DNA from: Epiperipatus broadwayi
Lineage: Eukaryota; Onychophora; Udeonychophora; Euonychophora; Peripatidae
Direction: 5' to 3'
NCBI GenBank assembly: GCA_028023455.1
Contig: JAQFVV010012993.1
Span: forward strand, 202,093-266,092
Length of the DNA stretch: 64,000 bases
The notes under the pieces are model-generated. The model was not told where the DNA came from. It was given only the letters and a program-made list of their open reading frames with translations, and ran no database searches. Below are positions 8,445-19,789 of the stretch, in pieces; the stretch's first letter is position 1, and each line of letters opens with the position of its first letter. The position numbers and the translations under genes are program-made.

Positions 8445-11400
8445 AATAGAAATAAGATAATATCTATGTAAAACAAAATAATCTTTAATCTTAGATGTTA
8501 CCAAAAAATTATCAATTACTACTAATTGACAATCCCTGGGACCAAACCAGCCTTTTCATTAAACCTGCAACAGTTCTTTTGTTTGTGTCAATCCATGAGA
8601 CCTAACCAGCTATTTTATTAAATCCGTGTTTAAGTTAAAAGTATTGTATGTGCATAACTGACATACATAAAGTAGAAAATCTAAAATCTTTTCAAGCTAC
8701 TTAATATAAAATTTTAAAATATTTGAATATATATATTTATTGAAATTCTAACTCCTTAAAACTTTTCAATATATAAAATGTAAATTGTTCAAAGTATAAA
8801 ATAACATTATACATTTAAAAGTAAATATTTCAATTACACATATAAAATATAGAATTTAAATATTATACATATAAATTACAAATTATTAAACTAAAAATAT
8901 AAATATATGTATAAAATAGAATAATATCAAAAGCTTGAACTCTTTAAAACTTTAAAAATAAAAAATATAAAATATACAATTTAAAGGCTATTATGTTGAG
9001 ATATTTTAATATATGATATGTATTATAAAAATAACATTTATCTAGCCTGACATGTTGAGATATTTAAATATATATTATATCTTATAAATATAATACTTAT
9101 GTTTATAATTTTATTTCATATTGAAAAATTAAATTTTCCAATTTCTTGAAACTCATAGTTGAAACAAAATCAAATAAAAAAGTATTTTATTTTCTCTTTA
9201 AAGATGAAAGCTCATAATAGGTAAAAAGGATTTATCAGGGCTCTGTGAATATATTATTATAAAATCAAAACAGTTCCGATTTCTTAAAATTGTTGTTTAT
9301 TAAAAAAATATATAAATTATAATTAATACATTGTACAGGCTTAAACCTGCATTTATATATGTAATATATGCGGGATTCGAACTCAGACTTTCACACGACC
9401 CACTAAATTATAATTGGAATTAACATTAAAGAATCTAAAATAATTACATAATGATAATATCAAGAAGAATTTCTTCTTCTAATAGAAATGTTTATATAAG
9501 AATTGCAGTAGAAAAAATAAAAATATATAATGAAAGAGTCACTTGAGTGTTAAAAAAAGACTCTTAAAACATTATTTGCTTTAAAATTATTTTTTATATA
9601 AACAATTGCATATCATAAAATTAAGACACTACAAATTCAAGAACAGGAATTAATTATTAACTGAAAATAGGTTATACTCAAAGCAATAACAATTTCTTAA
9701 CATAATCAATCAAAGTTATTATATTAACACAATTACATCTTATACAATAGATATTTTTATCTGGACGATATATAAATATTTACATATACATAATCTCTTC
9801 CTTCAACAGAAACTATGTTTTGATATTTATCCTTTAATATCCAAAAATTTATGTTGACTTATTATAGTAACTAAAGATGGTTAAAATTGTGTGACGTATT
9901 TTGCCCAATAACATCATACAACATAAAACCAATGTATACAGATAGATATATAATAAATAAGCATAGCTGGCCTATATATTCTTTATTAATATTTATTGAT
10001 CTATAAATGGAAATTGCTTATTTGTGATTAATTTATATATGTGTTCACAGTGAAAAGATAAAATCTGCAGCCCTCATAAAATCTTGTTAACCAGTAATAA
10101 AAAAGCAAACTCTTCTTTTTGTTTTTTCACACAATTAATGTACATGGAAGAGGTACAATTTAGACTTTCCCTGATAATCTTACTCTTTCTAAAATTTACA
10201 AAAAAAAAAGCAGCTTTATATTAGAGTCCGTGCTTCAAAGCTTAATTAATGTGAAACAGAAATAAACATACATATTTAAATATTACAATTAGATGATTGA
10301 AATATTTAAAATAAATATTATTAAACTAAGCCTTTTTAGTTTAAATAAAAAATATTCTTAATAATAAATTGAAAAGGATTGTATATACATATATAAATAT
10401 CTTTTACAGTTTTGTAACTAAACAGATCATTATAGTATTTGAAAGATAGTTTAAAATGTCCAAAAATTAATCTTCATAAATAGATCTATACTTTAACCAT
10501 TGAATTGTACACAGGTTTATTTTTTCATTTCAGTAATTAATTAAATTAACTGGGAAAATAGTTGAAGATTAGCAGATCGGATAACAGGATACTATTATTT
10601 TATGTTTTCTTCTACAAGAGCTTATAGCAAAGTATTACAACATTATGTATTATATGATGTAAAAGTGATGAATAATATACTTTAAGTAGACCTTTAGTTA
10701 ACCAGAACAGTTATTATAATAATGTAACAATTAGTTATCAAGATAGGATGAGAAATATAGCTCTAGGCACATGTCATCTATTTTTAAATTATTTTTTATT
10801 GTTATGGTAGATGTCCAAGATTAGAATTGACTATTAATAATTGTCAATCTTTTAATCTCTATCTTTTAACTACATTTCATCAACGTTTTTCAGTTTTATT
10901 ATTTTTTATTATTTTATTCCAATATTTTATTACAACATATATATCATTTAAACTACTTTTCAATTGAAACGCATAAAGTTTTAAGTAATAAATGATTTTT
11001 GATTTATTTTTACTTCTCAGATACCGTGAATAGATTAGAAAATGGTTAAAAATAAGTCATAAGAAATAAGGCAATAAAATACGTTTTACCTTTAAAATGA
11101 TATGAGTGGATTAATAAAAATACAAATAAATTATTAAAAACAAAATTTAAAATTTATATTACGTGGTAAATAAAAAATTACAAAGTACTAAATTAATTTT
11201 TAATATTTTTTAAAAAATAATGAAGTATAAGAGATAGTATAAAAATTCAAGTTATTACTATATGTATGTATAAGTTCCAGTAAAAGTATGAGTTATAAAA
11301 AATAAGAGTTAGAAGCCAAAAATTGTAGTTTATGATTAAAATAAAAAATGAAAAGACTGTAAATAAACTTTACTTTTTTTAATGAAATTTATTCTCAATT

Positions 11401-11911
11401 TTTATTTTCTGATTCCAGTTGATATTTTTTCTGTGCTTAAATTTTTCAGTTCTTTTTATGTTGTAGTACATTCATACTTTTCGGTTACGTCATGGTAGAC
11501 ATCTGCCATTCAATTATTAAGCTTACATTACTGTGCACAAATGTAAAATTATTTTTAAAACCTTTCAATAACTCTTGTCTTTATAATATTTTTTTACAAT
11601 TTTTTTCATATTTTATATATAATTTAAAATTATTTTTACTGATCCTTCAAAAAGTTAAGCAATAAAATATACATATTTTTTTACTTTTCAAGTGCTATGA
11701 ATAGATTACAAATGATTAAAAATAAATTATTAAAAACCACTAGATAATAAAATACTTGCTATTTTTAAAATGCTGTGAATGGATTTAAAAGAAATAAAAA
11801 TAAATTATTAACAATAAAAGTTAAAATTTATATTACATGATAAATAAAAAATTACAAAGAATTGGATTAAAAAAATGAACTGTAGGATTTACTGTAGTGT
11901 AAAAGTGCAAG

Positions 11912-11979
<68 letters not shown>

Positions 11980-13200
11980 CATAAGCTCAAATAAAAAAAA
12001 TTTTTTTTTTTCTAAATAGTGCTTAAATAACTAAAATCATAACTCATGATTTTTTTTAAAAAAAAAAAACTACTTATGAATTTTACTTTTCTTTGAAGAA
12101 TATTTTTGTACATAGTTATATTTCCAATCAGTATTTTTTCATTTGCTGACAATTTTCAGATCTTACATATTTATGTAAATGTTTTGTTAATCTTTCTATC
12201 ACATTTTTCTAATTTTGTGAATATTATTTACACACACGCCAATAAATTTACGTGTAAATGTACAAAATTTTATATATTTCTAATTATTAGCACATCTGCT
12301 GATTTAATCAACAATTTATTCATTTTGAATTTGTTGTAAATATTCCAATTTAGCAAAGTTTGACTATTTATGATCTCACTATTTATTCACAAACACTATT
12401 CTGTGTGTACCTGTATTTTCAACGATCGCTAAAACAATTCACTAATTATTTGTTAAATTGTTATTAAAAATGCAATATTTTATATTTGAAAATATTAAAA
12501 CTAATATTTGAAGTCTAAAAAAATAAAAACAATTATCCCCTTGCACATTGCCTTTATAGAAGTTTACATTTAGTTTTCCGTCTACCTATCACTTGATCTT
12601 CCTAACTATTGTAAAATATATAATCAAAATTTTTTTTTAACAATTCTTACTTTTTAGACCATAATAGCATTGGTATCAAAATATAATGCTACAATATAAT
12701 AAAATGCATTCTATTTTTAAAATGCTATGAATCAATTTTAAAAAAGAGAATTATTAAAATAAAAAACAAAATTTATATTACACAATAAGTAAAAAAAAAT
12801 ATAAAATATTAAATTTAATTTAATATATTTTTTTTAGAAATAATGAACTATGAGCTTATTATTAAAATGCTGATTGTTACTATATGTAATTATAAGCTCA
12901 AATAAAAAATATGAGTTTTACAAGACAGTTTTTTAGAAGATAGAAACCACAATTTATAATTGAAAAGGATAAGAAAAAATATTTAAATATGTACATTTTT
13001 CTTTATTTTGTAATAATCTTGTAAATTATTATTTTTCTGATTCAAGTATTTACTTTTTTCTATGTTTCAGTTTTCTGGTCTTACATTTTTATGTCATAGT
13101 ATAATATCTTTTTTTTTTTTTCAGGGACATGTATATTAATACTTTTTAAAACATACAAAACTATTCTGTTTTATTGCATCAATTATAGTTTTAATCATCA
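8442..13200. other. AT-rich stretch, no gene recognised
   Basis: Extremely AT-rich with many stop codons in all frames. It contains an AT run at 11919-11977, several A or T homopolymers and one diverged fragment of the second hammerhead repeat (9335-9410). Nothing else is assignable. Confidence 0.6.
9335..9410 (-). repeat. diverged fragment of the 475-bp repeat, tRNA-like B box
   Basis: The run from ACAGGCTTAAACCTG through TATATATGTAATATATG to CAGACTTTCACACGACCCA parallels the unit-end segment of the 475-bp repeat (compare 44350-44420). On the minus strand it contains GAGTTCGAATCCCGC, a good match to a pol III B box (GWTCRANNC). The TTTAGTGGG upstream could be a weak A box. A tRNA-derived SINE-like segment is likely; no complete tRNA gene is seen. 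Confidence 0.5.
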
Positions 13201-13271
13201 ATTTTTACTTATGTCTACTTGTCTAATTTTTGTCAGCTGTTTAAAAAAATTATTTTTCTATCTTAATTGCT

Positions 13272-13418
13272 ATGGGTTCACCAATTTCTCCAGCATTGGC
13301 TTTTATTTTTATGGAAGATTTGGAAAATAAAATTTTGACTTTGGCAGTTAAAAAACCATCTACATGGCTGAGGTATGTTGATGATACCTTTGTTATTTGG
13401 CTCATGGTAAGCATGCTC
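13272..13418 (+). pseudogene. reverse transcriptase palm fragment (Penelope-like)
   Basis: Reads MGSPISPALAF through STWLRYVDDTFVIW. MGSPxSP is RT motif B and YVDD is motif C with both catalytic Asp present. The preserved spacing of 34 residues between them is typical of Penelope-like RT. A frameshift follows directly after VIW. Confidence 0.85.
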
Positions 13419-13532
13419 TTGATGACTTTTTTAATTTTTTAAACTCTTTTCACAACAATATTAAATTTACTATGGAAATAGAAAATAATAATCAATTATA
13501 TTTTTAGATGTTTTGATTGAAAGAAGAAAAAA

Positions 13533-13835
13533 ATGATTTTTTATCTCATGGTATATATAAAAAAGCAACACACACTTGGAGGTATCTGCATTTTTCTTCT
13601 CATCACCATCCTGCACAACTATTTTCAGTGGCAAAGACATATATTGGATAGAGCAAAAAGACTTTCTGATGATAGCCACTTTCATCGGAACCTTTCTGCT
13701 ACTAATAAAATGCTTCTTGATAATGGTTTTAATTACAGCATTATTAAAAGGGCTTATACATATAAAAAGAAAAAAGATTTTGATACATCAGAAATTAAGA
13801 CAATTTTGCCAAATATAAAATTGATAACATTTTAA
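13533..13835 (+). pseudogene. Penelope-like RT thumb region fragment
   Basis: The 100-residue frame contains LDRAKRLSDDSHFHRNLSA and KMLLDNGFNYSIIKRA, matching the conserved 'Ra..l.s......El......L..NGY...I' region between RT and GIY-YIG of Penelope-like elements. The first third is frameshifted relative to the next upstream piece (KATHTW, frame of 13576). Its start codon is incidental. Confidence 0.7.
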
Positions 13836-13942
13836 AATGATAAAATTGGTAACATTTTAAAGAATAATAATATTTACACAGTTTACACTCCTTATAAAAA
13901 AAAATTAGTGAAACATTTCCACTTCCTAAAGATAAAATTGCT

Positions 13943-14143
13943 TTGGGGTGTCATGGTGTATATGAAATTCCATGTAGGGTCTGTTCACATACATATATTG
14001 GACAGACTAATCATAGAGTAAATATTAAAAAGGAAGAACCCATTCTGGCAGTCAGAGAAAAATCCAATTCATCAGCTATTTATTCTCATATAAAATTAAC
14101 AAATCATGATATCAATTTAAAAAAAACAAAACAAATATTTTAG
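13943..14143 (+). pseudogene. GIY-YIG endonuclease domain (Penelope-like)
   Basis: Starts GVYEIPCRVCSHTYIGQTNHRV. GVY and YIG are the two halves of the GIY-YIG motif, and the CxxC between them is typical of Penelope-like elements. The conserved region continues through SAIYSHIKLTNHDI. After a stop at 14141 another frame continues to about 14340 (LLRKDIEIFKRPKSINER), the usual C-terminal part. The enzyme nicks target DNA for target-primed reverse transcription. Confidence 0.85.
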
Positions 14144-14357
14144 CAAAAATTGAACAATATGAGCAGAGATTGCTAAGAAAAGATATAGAGATTTTTAAAA
14201 GGCCCAAGAGCATAAATGAAAGGTGTGAATTAAAGAATATTAACAATATATGGAAGAAGCTATTGGAAGAAAAAATAAATTTTAAAAATTCTCAACCAAT
14301 AAAATTTAAATATGAGGAGAAAGAAAATGATAATCCTATGATTTGAAAAAGAGGACG

Positions 14358-14395
14358 CTTTGAGGAAGGTACTTGATATTGTACTGAAACGTCAG
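14358..14395 (+). ncRNA. hammerhead-like core at Penelope 3' end
   Basis: UGAGGA (UGANGA), an extra A, a 5-bp stem GGUAC/GUACU with an 8-nt loop, then GAAAC. GACG before and CGUC after could pair. C3 of the core is U and no stem I is seen, so activity is doubtful. The same arrangement recurs at 60964-60993 with different stem bases. Hammerhead motifs in Penelope-like elements are established in the literature. Confidence 0.45.
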
Positions 14396-14427
14396 CATTT
14401 AGCTTTTTCACTACACAGAATATCCTG

Positions 14428-14429
14428 CA

Positions 14430-14493
<64 letters not shown>
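14428..14493 (+). repeat. AAT trinucleotide microsatellite
   Basis: An (AAT)n run of about 65 bp directly after the Penelope-like element, possibly grown from its 3' tail. Confidence 0.9.
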
Positions 14494-14786
14494 TTAGGGT
14501 ATGAGCACAGACTTTCACATGACCCACTACTCTCCACTCCATCCAATAACACTGATACACTTAAACATACATATGTTGAAAAGATAAATAATCACCAATA
14601 TATGTATTTCATGCTAAACCAGCAATCATCAGTTGGTCCAGATTATCATCTCTACACATATATACTATAAGTGCTCAGATATATATTAAGATAGACAATC
14701 CTCATACTTTAATGGACAGGCTTCAATCTACTCCACACTCCAACTCTTCAACCGTCCATCCAATTGAAAATCTGATGATGGAATGC

Positions 14787-14787
<1 letters not shown>
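14494..14787 (-). repeat. single diverged copy of the 475-bp hammerhead repeat
   Basis: Matches the first 300 bp or so of the units at 43911 and 44386, from TAGGGTATGAGCACAG to GATGATGGAATGCT, with scattered differences. It is truncated at GGAATGCT and sits between two AAT runs, so it was either inserted into or captured by an AAT microsatellite. It contains the ribozyme at 14588-14646. Confidence 0.9.
14588..14646 (-). ncRNA. hammerhead ribozyme, isolated copy
   Basis: Minus strand: stem I AUAAU/AUUAU plus ACCAA/UUGGU around an internal loop CUGG/G, core CUGAUGA, stem II UGCU/AGCA with loop GGUUU, core GAAA, stem III AUAC/AUAU, triplet AUA. Stem III has lost one pair compared with the array copies (AUACGUAU). 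The outer stem I pair is A-U here and G-U in the array copies. Confidence 0.82.
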
Positions 14788-14833
<46 letters not shown>

Positions 14834-14850
14834 GTAATAATAATATGACA
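14788..14850 (+). repeat. AAT trinucleotide microsatellite
   Basis: An (AAT)n run of about 60 bp with one interruption, flanking the hammerhead repeat copy on its right. Confidence 0.9.
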
Positions 14851-14884
14851 TCTTTTATCCATGAAAATATTAAAATTAACATAT

Positions 14885-15846
14885 ATATACAAAGAGAAAT
14901 AGAAAGAGATGCATTATATACAGATGTGTGGACAGCAAAGGAGGCAATTCAGGGAAAAATTGGATGATCAAGTTTTTAAATGAGGGATGAAAAAAACAAA
15001 ATGAAAATATTCGGTAGATTGCAGTTTATGAATAATAAAAGAATAGCCAAAATAGTATTTAGTTTGGGTTATGAATAAAGGGCAGGTAATAAGATGGGTG
15101 AGAAAGATAATGCAGTATCCAGATTTGGATAAAGAATTTATGTCAACACACTTATACAAAAAATTGGATGATTGTGTTAGAAGAATTGTTTGGTGATATA
15201 ATGGTAAGGAATTGGATAGGAGAATAGATGCATTAATAAAGAATAGGAAATTAGAGAGATGGAGAACTAGTATGGAGAGTAAAAAGAGTTAAATATATAT
15301 AGAAGTAAATGGAATATTAGGTTCAAGTTAATTTATGATAATAGCAAGGAAAGTAGTTTACTGTTTAAGGCCCAAATGAGATCTTTAGCAATAGGGGATT
15401 ATATACATAAATGGAAAAACATGGGTGATTTAGTCTGTAAGTTGTGTAAAAAAGGTATAAAAATATTAGGCATCTGTTAATTGAATGTAAATGCCTAAAA
15501 GCAGAAAGGATACAAATAATTGAGTTGTGGAAGAATAAATATAAAGAAAGTGATTATACAGAAAGTGGGTTATTGATTTTTAAGCTAGGTTTGGGAACAG
15601 ATAAGGGGGATTTACATATAAAGGCCATGGAGTTGACAAAGATTATGTTGTGGAAAAAGGATGGACCAGGATATGGGAAAACTTAGGGTGGGATGTGGTA
15701 AGGGAGGCTAAAGTGGCTAACAGTTTTCTTTGGGCATAGTTGCTGAAAGATTCGTGACTCTGTATAAGGAGAAGTCACAGTGCATCACCTCCCATCACAT
15801 CACATCTATTCCTGACTCCATATAAGGAGAAGTCACAGTGCATCAT
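14885..15846 (+). mobile_element. LINE copy 1, 5'-truncated, 3' end only
   Basis: Matches copy 2 from about 18860 to its tail, so only the C-terminal part of ORF2 and the 3' UTR remain. Remnants of the WTAKEAIQ segment and the CxxC zinc-knuckle region can be followed through many frame breaks. The 3' end holds two CACAGTGCATCA-type tails (15775 and 15835), the second running into an AT run whose far side repeats GATGCACTGTGA inverted. Confidence 0.8.
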
Positions 15847-15880
15847 ATATATATATATATATATATGATGCACTGTGATA

Positions 15881-16343
15881 TATATAGTAAGGAAAGTAGT
15901 TTATTGTTTAAGGCTCGAATGAGATCTTTAGCAACAAGTGAATGTAAATGTAAATGAAAAATATGGGTGATTTAGTCTGTAAATTATGTAAGGAAGGAAT
16001 AGAAAATATTAGGCATTTATTAATTGAATGCAAATGCTTGAAAACAGAAATGGTACATATAATAAAATTATGGAAGAATGAATATGAAAAAAGTGATTAT
16101 ACAGAAAGTGTATTATTGGTTTTTATGCTGGGTTTGGGAAAAGATAAGGGGGAATTTAGATATAAAGGCCATAGAGTTGACAAAGATTATGTTGTGAAAA
16201 TGGGTTGGAGCAGAATATGAAAAAATTTAGACTGGGGAATGGAAAATAAAGTGGCTAACAGGTTTCTCTGGGCATAATTGCTGAGAGATTCTTCTTCACT
16301 TCATTTAAGTAGAAGCTACAGTACATCACATCACATCACATTA
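15881..16343 (+). mobile_element. LINE copy 1b, short 5'-truncated copy
   Basis: Begins AGTAAGGAAAGTAGTTTATTG, matching copy 2 at 19319, and ends in CATCACATCACATCACATTA. It carries the best-preserved C-terminal domain of the family. The next copy starts directly at its tail. Confidence 0.8.
15954..16220 (+). pseudogene. LINE ORF2 C-terminal zinc-knuckle fragment
   Basis: The 88-residue frame contains VCKLCKEGIENIRHLLIEC, a CxxC-x8-H-x4-C motif (Cys9, Cys12, His21, Cys26), as found at the end of ORF2 in Jockey/CR1/I-type LINEs. It then reads KGHRVDKDYVVKMGW, shared with the other copies. Only the C-terminal end of the protein is present. Confidence 0.75.
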
Positions 16344-16618
16344 AGTGTTACATCGAAAAAATATTTAAATACTACCAACAGGTTTCTCTGGGCATAATTG
16401 CTGAGAGATTCTTCTTGACTTCATTTAAGGAGAAGCTACAGTACATCACATCACATCACATTAAGTGTTACATCGAAAAAATATTTAAATACTACCAACA
16501 GGTTTCTCTGGGCATAATTGCTGAGAGATTCTTCTTGACTTCATTTAAGGAGAAGCTACAGTACATCACATCACATCACATTAAGTGTTACATCGAAAAA
16601 ATATTTAAATATTGTTAA
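16259..16618 (+). repeat. three 120-bp tandem units across a LINE-LINE junction
   Basis: Units at 16259-16378, 16379-16498 and 16499-16618 are nearly identical. Each joins about 84 bp of LINE 3' end (from CAGGTTTCTCTGGGC to the CATCA tail) to about 36 bp of internal endonuclease sequence (TTAAGTGTTACATCGAAAAA onward). The repeat therefore spans the point where one truncated copy follows another. Confidence 0.92.
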
Positions 16619-16621
16619 ATG

Positions 16622-17294
16622 TCAAGAACATTTGTGGTTTGAAATAAGGTTTGGTAGACAAGAATAAATGGTAGCTGTAGTGTATATAGCCACTGGAGAT
16701 AGTCAAACTGTAATGGAGTGGAACAGTAGTATATATGAATGCCTAGTTAAGGATATACAAAGGTTTAAAGAAAAGGGGAATAGAATAATGGTTATAGGGG
16801 ATATGAATGGACATATTGAAAAAATTGATGATGTAGAAATATGAATAGTCAGTTTTTGAAGGAATTTTGTCAAAGAGTAAATTTGAGCATTGGGAATTTT
16901 ATCAAATATTTATGAAAGACAATACACATGGTCTAGGAATAATATATTTCACACAATAGATTATGTATTGGTAGAGAAAGAGGGAATAAATAAAATGCAG
17001 AAAATTAAGGTGTTTGATAATGAAGACAGAGTATGTAATAGTCATCATAACTTTATTGTAATAGAAATGGTTAGTAATGTAATGGAGAATAGAAATAAAA
17101 GTAGAATCAATAGTGAAAGATGTGGATGGAGAGAAAATGATAAGAATAAGTTGGAAGAGTATAAAACATTAGTTGAAGAAGCCATGGAACAGTTGGTTGG
17201 GGATAAGTATAAAGACTGGGGTGGTGAAATAGAAAAAGTGGCTAATAGAAGTTTAGTGGAGAATATGCAGAAGAATAAAAGTAATAAAAAATGA
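16622..17294 (+). pseudogene. APE-type endonuclease fragment of LINE ORF2
   Basis: Reads WFEIRFGRQ, a stop, then VVYIATGDSQ and IMVIGDMNGHIEKID. GDMN-H is the conserved GDxN.H motif of apurinic-type endonucleases. After a frame break the frame from 16890 gives YTWSRNNIFHTIDYVLV and SHHNFIVIEM, the TYxW..IDYxLV and SDHxxI regions. SHH replaces the usual SDH, so a catalytic Asp is lost. It would nick target DNA to prime reverse transcription if intact. Confidence 0.82.
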
Positions 17295-17657
17295 GAGTTA
17301 GGAAAGGTGTAAAAGAGAGGAATAAAGTGAGCAGAAAATATAAGTGGGCTATTAAGAACAAAGTGAAAAATTATTAATGCTAAATGGAAAAAGTACTTAG
17401 AAAAGAAGAAGTTGGCTAAAATGGATAATTATAGAGAGAGGATGAAGTTGAATAGTAAATTGTTGGAGGATATTAATAAAAGTGGAAGAAATGGGGGGAA
17501 AAAAATTTTGAATTACATTAAAAGGAGGCATGTAGGAGAGAGAGATAATATTAATAGATGATGAGGGAAGCTCTAGAGAAGAATTAGAGAAAATCTTAAA
17601 TAGATATGTAATGAATATAGAAAAGATGTTAAATGTGAAGGACTTAGTGATAAAAAC

Positions 17658-18701
17658 ATGAAAGCATTTAGTAATGGGAATATTAGGATTATGAAAAATG
17701 AACTGAATGAGGCAGGGAAGAGTTGGAAAAGTGGAAAGGCAAGAGGTTTAGAGGGATGGGCAGCAGAGTTGGTAATGAATTTGGGGCATAGAGCAAAAGT
17801 AAAGCTATTATTATGTTTTAATAAGATGGCACAGAAGATAATTTTTCTGGGTAATTGGAGTAATACAAAAATAAAATTATTATTTAAAGGAAGTTGTAAC
17901 TATAATAGAAAGTTAAATAATTATAGGCCAATAGCAGTAACATCAGTGTTATATAAAATTTTCTCATATATGGGGATGGAAGAGTTGTAAAATTGATGGA
18001 AGAGAATAATGTAGTGGGAGAAATGCAAAGAGGTTTTAGATAATATAAGCGTATAGAAGGTAGTTTATTTGTAGTTACACAATTTATGGATATGAGTAGG
18101 AATTCAGGTAGATCATTATATATAAGTTTTATAGATATAGAGAAGGCATATGATAGAGTAAATAGAAATAAATTATGGGTAAGTTTAGCAAATTTGGGAA
18201 TGGATGAAGCTTTAATAAATATTATTAAGAAAATATATGAAAATCATTACTATATTTATCAATTAGAGGATACAAAATCACATAAAGTTAAAAATGAGGT
18301 GGGACTAAGGCAAAGATGCACTCACCTATTTTATTTTTGTTGTATTTGAGTGAAATGGAGAGAGCAATGGAAAGACTAGGAAGAGGGATAGAGATACTGT
18401 TAATAGGTGGCAAAAGAGTATATACTTTGTTGGGTCTTTTTTTGCAGATGATATCTTTTTGTGTGCAGAAAAAAGAGAAGATATGGAAGCTATGCTGAGG
18501 ACATGTCCAAGGGTGGGTAAAAAGATGGATATTAAATTTAGTGAAGAAAAATCAAATATAATAATGGTTAATACTGTGGAAAGAGATGTAGAATTTTTAT
18601 TGGGGGATGTAAAGTTAAGTGTGGTGAATAGATATAGTTATTTGGAAATCATCTTAAGTAATCAGGAAAATTGCTTGGATGAGTGGGAAAAAAATTGGTA
18701 A
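17658..18701 (+). pseudogene. LINE reverse transcriptase, broken
   Basis: Pieces in order: SGKARGLEGWAAELV, then NNYRPIAVTSVLYKIF (17658-17990); SFIDIEKAYDRVNRNKLW with motif A Asp (18086-18349); LRQRC (usual RQGCPLSP); PILFLLYLSEMERAM (18316 onward); FADDIFLCAEKRED with catalytic FADD at 18441-18452; GKKMDIKFSEEKSNIIMVN (18459-18701). At least four frame changes are needed. The invariant Gly of LRQGC is Arg here, a further sign of decay. Confidence 0.88.
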
Positions 18702-19363
18702 ATGAAGCAAAGAAAAGAAAGGGTTTGGTAAAGAAATTAACAGTGTTTTCATATAGTAAATATGATGTAGCTAGAATTGTATGGAAGGGAGTTGCAGTAG
18801 CAGGGTTAACCTATGGTAATGATGTGTTATGTGTTAGTAAAGGGGTATCAGATTACTTAAAAAAATTACAAATGGAAGTAAGAAGACATGCATTAGATGC
18901 AGTGGTGTGGACAGCAAAGGAGGCAATTCAAGAAGAAATGGGATGGTCAAATTTTTTATATGAGGGATTCAAAAAGTACAATGTGTGGTAGGTTGCAGTT
19001 TATGGATAATAAAAAATAGCCAAAATAGTATTTAATTGGGTTATGAGTGAAAGGCAGGCAACAAGATGGGTGAAAAATGCAATGTGGTATGCAAAAGACT
19101 TAAATAAAGAGTTTATATCAGTATACTTGTATAAAAGGTGGGATGATTGTGTTAGAAGGTTTGTTGAGTGTTATGGTGGTAAGGAATGTGATAAAAGAAT
19201 AGATGTTTTAATAAAGAATAGGGGGTTGGAGAGATGGAGAACTAGTATGGAGAGTAAAAAGAGATTCAATATATGTAGAAGTAAATGGGACATTGGGTGC
19301 AAGTTAATTTATGATAACAGTAAGGAAAGTAGTTTATTGTTTAGGGCTCAAATGGAATCTTGA
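18683..19363 (+). pseudogene. LINE ORF2 region downstream of RT
   Basis: Frames 18683-18991 and 19043-19363 contain YSKYDVARIVWKGVAVAGLTYG, VWTAKEAIQEEMGW, RQATRWVKNAM and ESSLLFRAQMES. These segments recur in copies 1 and 3, so they belong to the element and are not chance frames. The domain function is unknown to me. The zinc-knuckle region follows after a stop. Confidence 0.7.
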
Positions 19364-19789
19364 GCAACAAAAGAATATATATGTAAATGGAAAAATATGA
19401 ATGATTTAATCTGAAAATTATGTAAAGAAGGTATAGAAAATATGAGGCATCTGTTGATTGAATGTAAATTCTTGAAAGCATAAAGGGTACAAATAATGAA
19501 GTTATGGGAGAATAAATATAAACAAAGTGATTATACAGAAAGTGGATTTGGTTTTTATGCTGGGTTTAGAAAAAGATAAAGGGGATTTAGATATAAATGC
19601 CATGGAGTTGACAAAGATTATGTTGTGGAAATGGGATGGAGCATATTATGGAAAAGCTTAGAGTGGAGAATGGACGGGGAAGGTAATGTGGTTAACAGGT
19701 TTATTTGGGCATAGTTGCTGAGAGATTTCTGACTCCATTTAAGGAGAGGTCACAGTTCATCATATCACATTAAAGGAAGAATGAAGTAG

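Larger units (their letters stand above)
13230..14426 (+). mobile_element. Penelope-like element, decayed, RT plus GIY-YIG
   Basis: A 5'-truncated Penelope-like retroelement. From about 13260 the frame reads IAMGSPISPALAFIFME and continues to the catalytic RYVDDTFVIW (YVDD at 13374-13385). After a frameshift the frame continues with HGKHALDDF and then a KFTMEIE-type segment. A further frame break near 13500 leads into the thumb region (KATHTW, AKRLSDDSHF, LLDNGFN). The GIY-YIG endonuclease follows at 13943. At least three frame breaks make it a pseudogene, although the YVDD Asp pair is intact. The N-terminal RT part is missing. The tail is an AAT microsatellite (14428-14493), and a hammerhead-like core sits just before it. 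Confidence 0.85.
16581..19772 (+). mobile_element. LINE copy 2 (APE-type, CR1/Jockey-like)
   Basis: A 5'-truncated copy starting inside the endonuclease. The order is endonuclease (16622-17294), linker, reverse transcriptase (17658-18700), C-terminal region (18683-19363), zinc-knuckle remnant (near 19410-19475) and 3' UTR with tail TTCATCATATCACATTA (19757-19773). Many stops and frameshifts break ORF2. Copy 3 begins directly after the tail. The short ATCA/CATCA 3' repeats without poly(A) and the SGNH ORF1 in copy 3 favour a CR1-like clade. Clade assignment is inference. Confidence 0.85.

Noticed and set aside
8295-8504. Ile-Tyr repeat frame
   Set aside because: Produced by the AT microsatellite at the end of the satellite.
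13660-13690. CTGATGATAGCC followed by GGAACC, as a possible hammerhead
   Set aside because: The second box is GGAAC, not GAAA, no stems I or III form, and the bases are explained by the Penelope reading frame.
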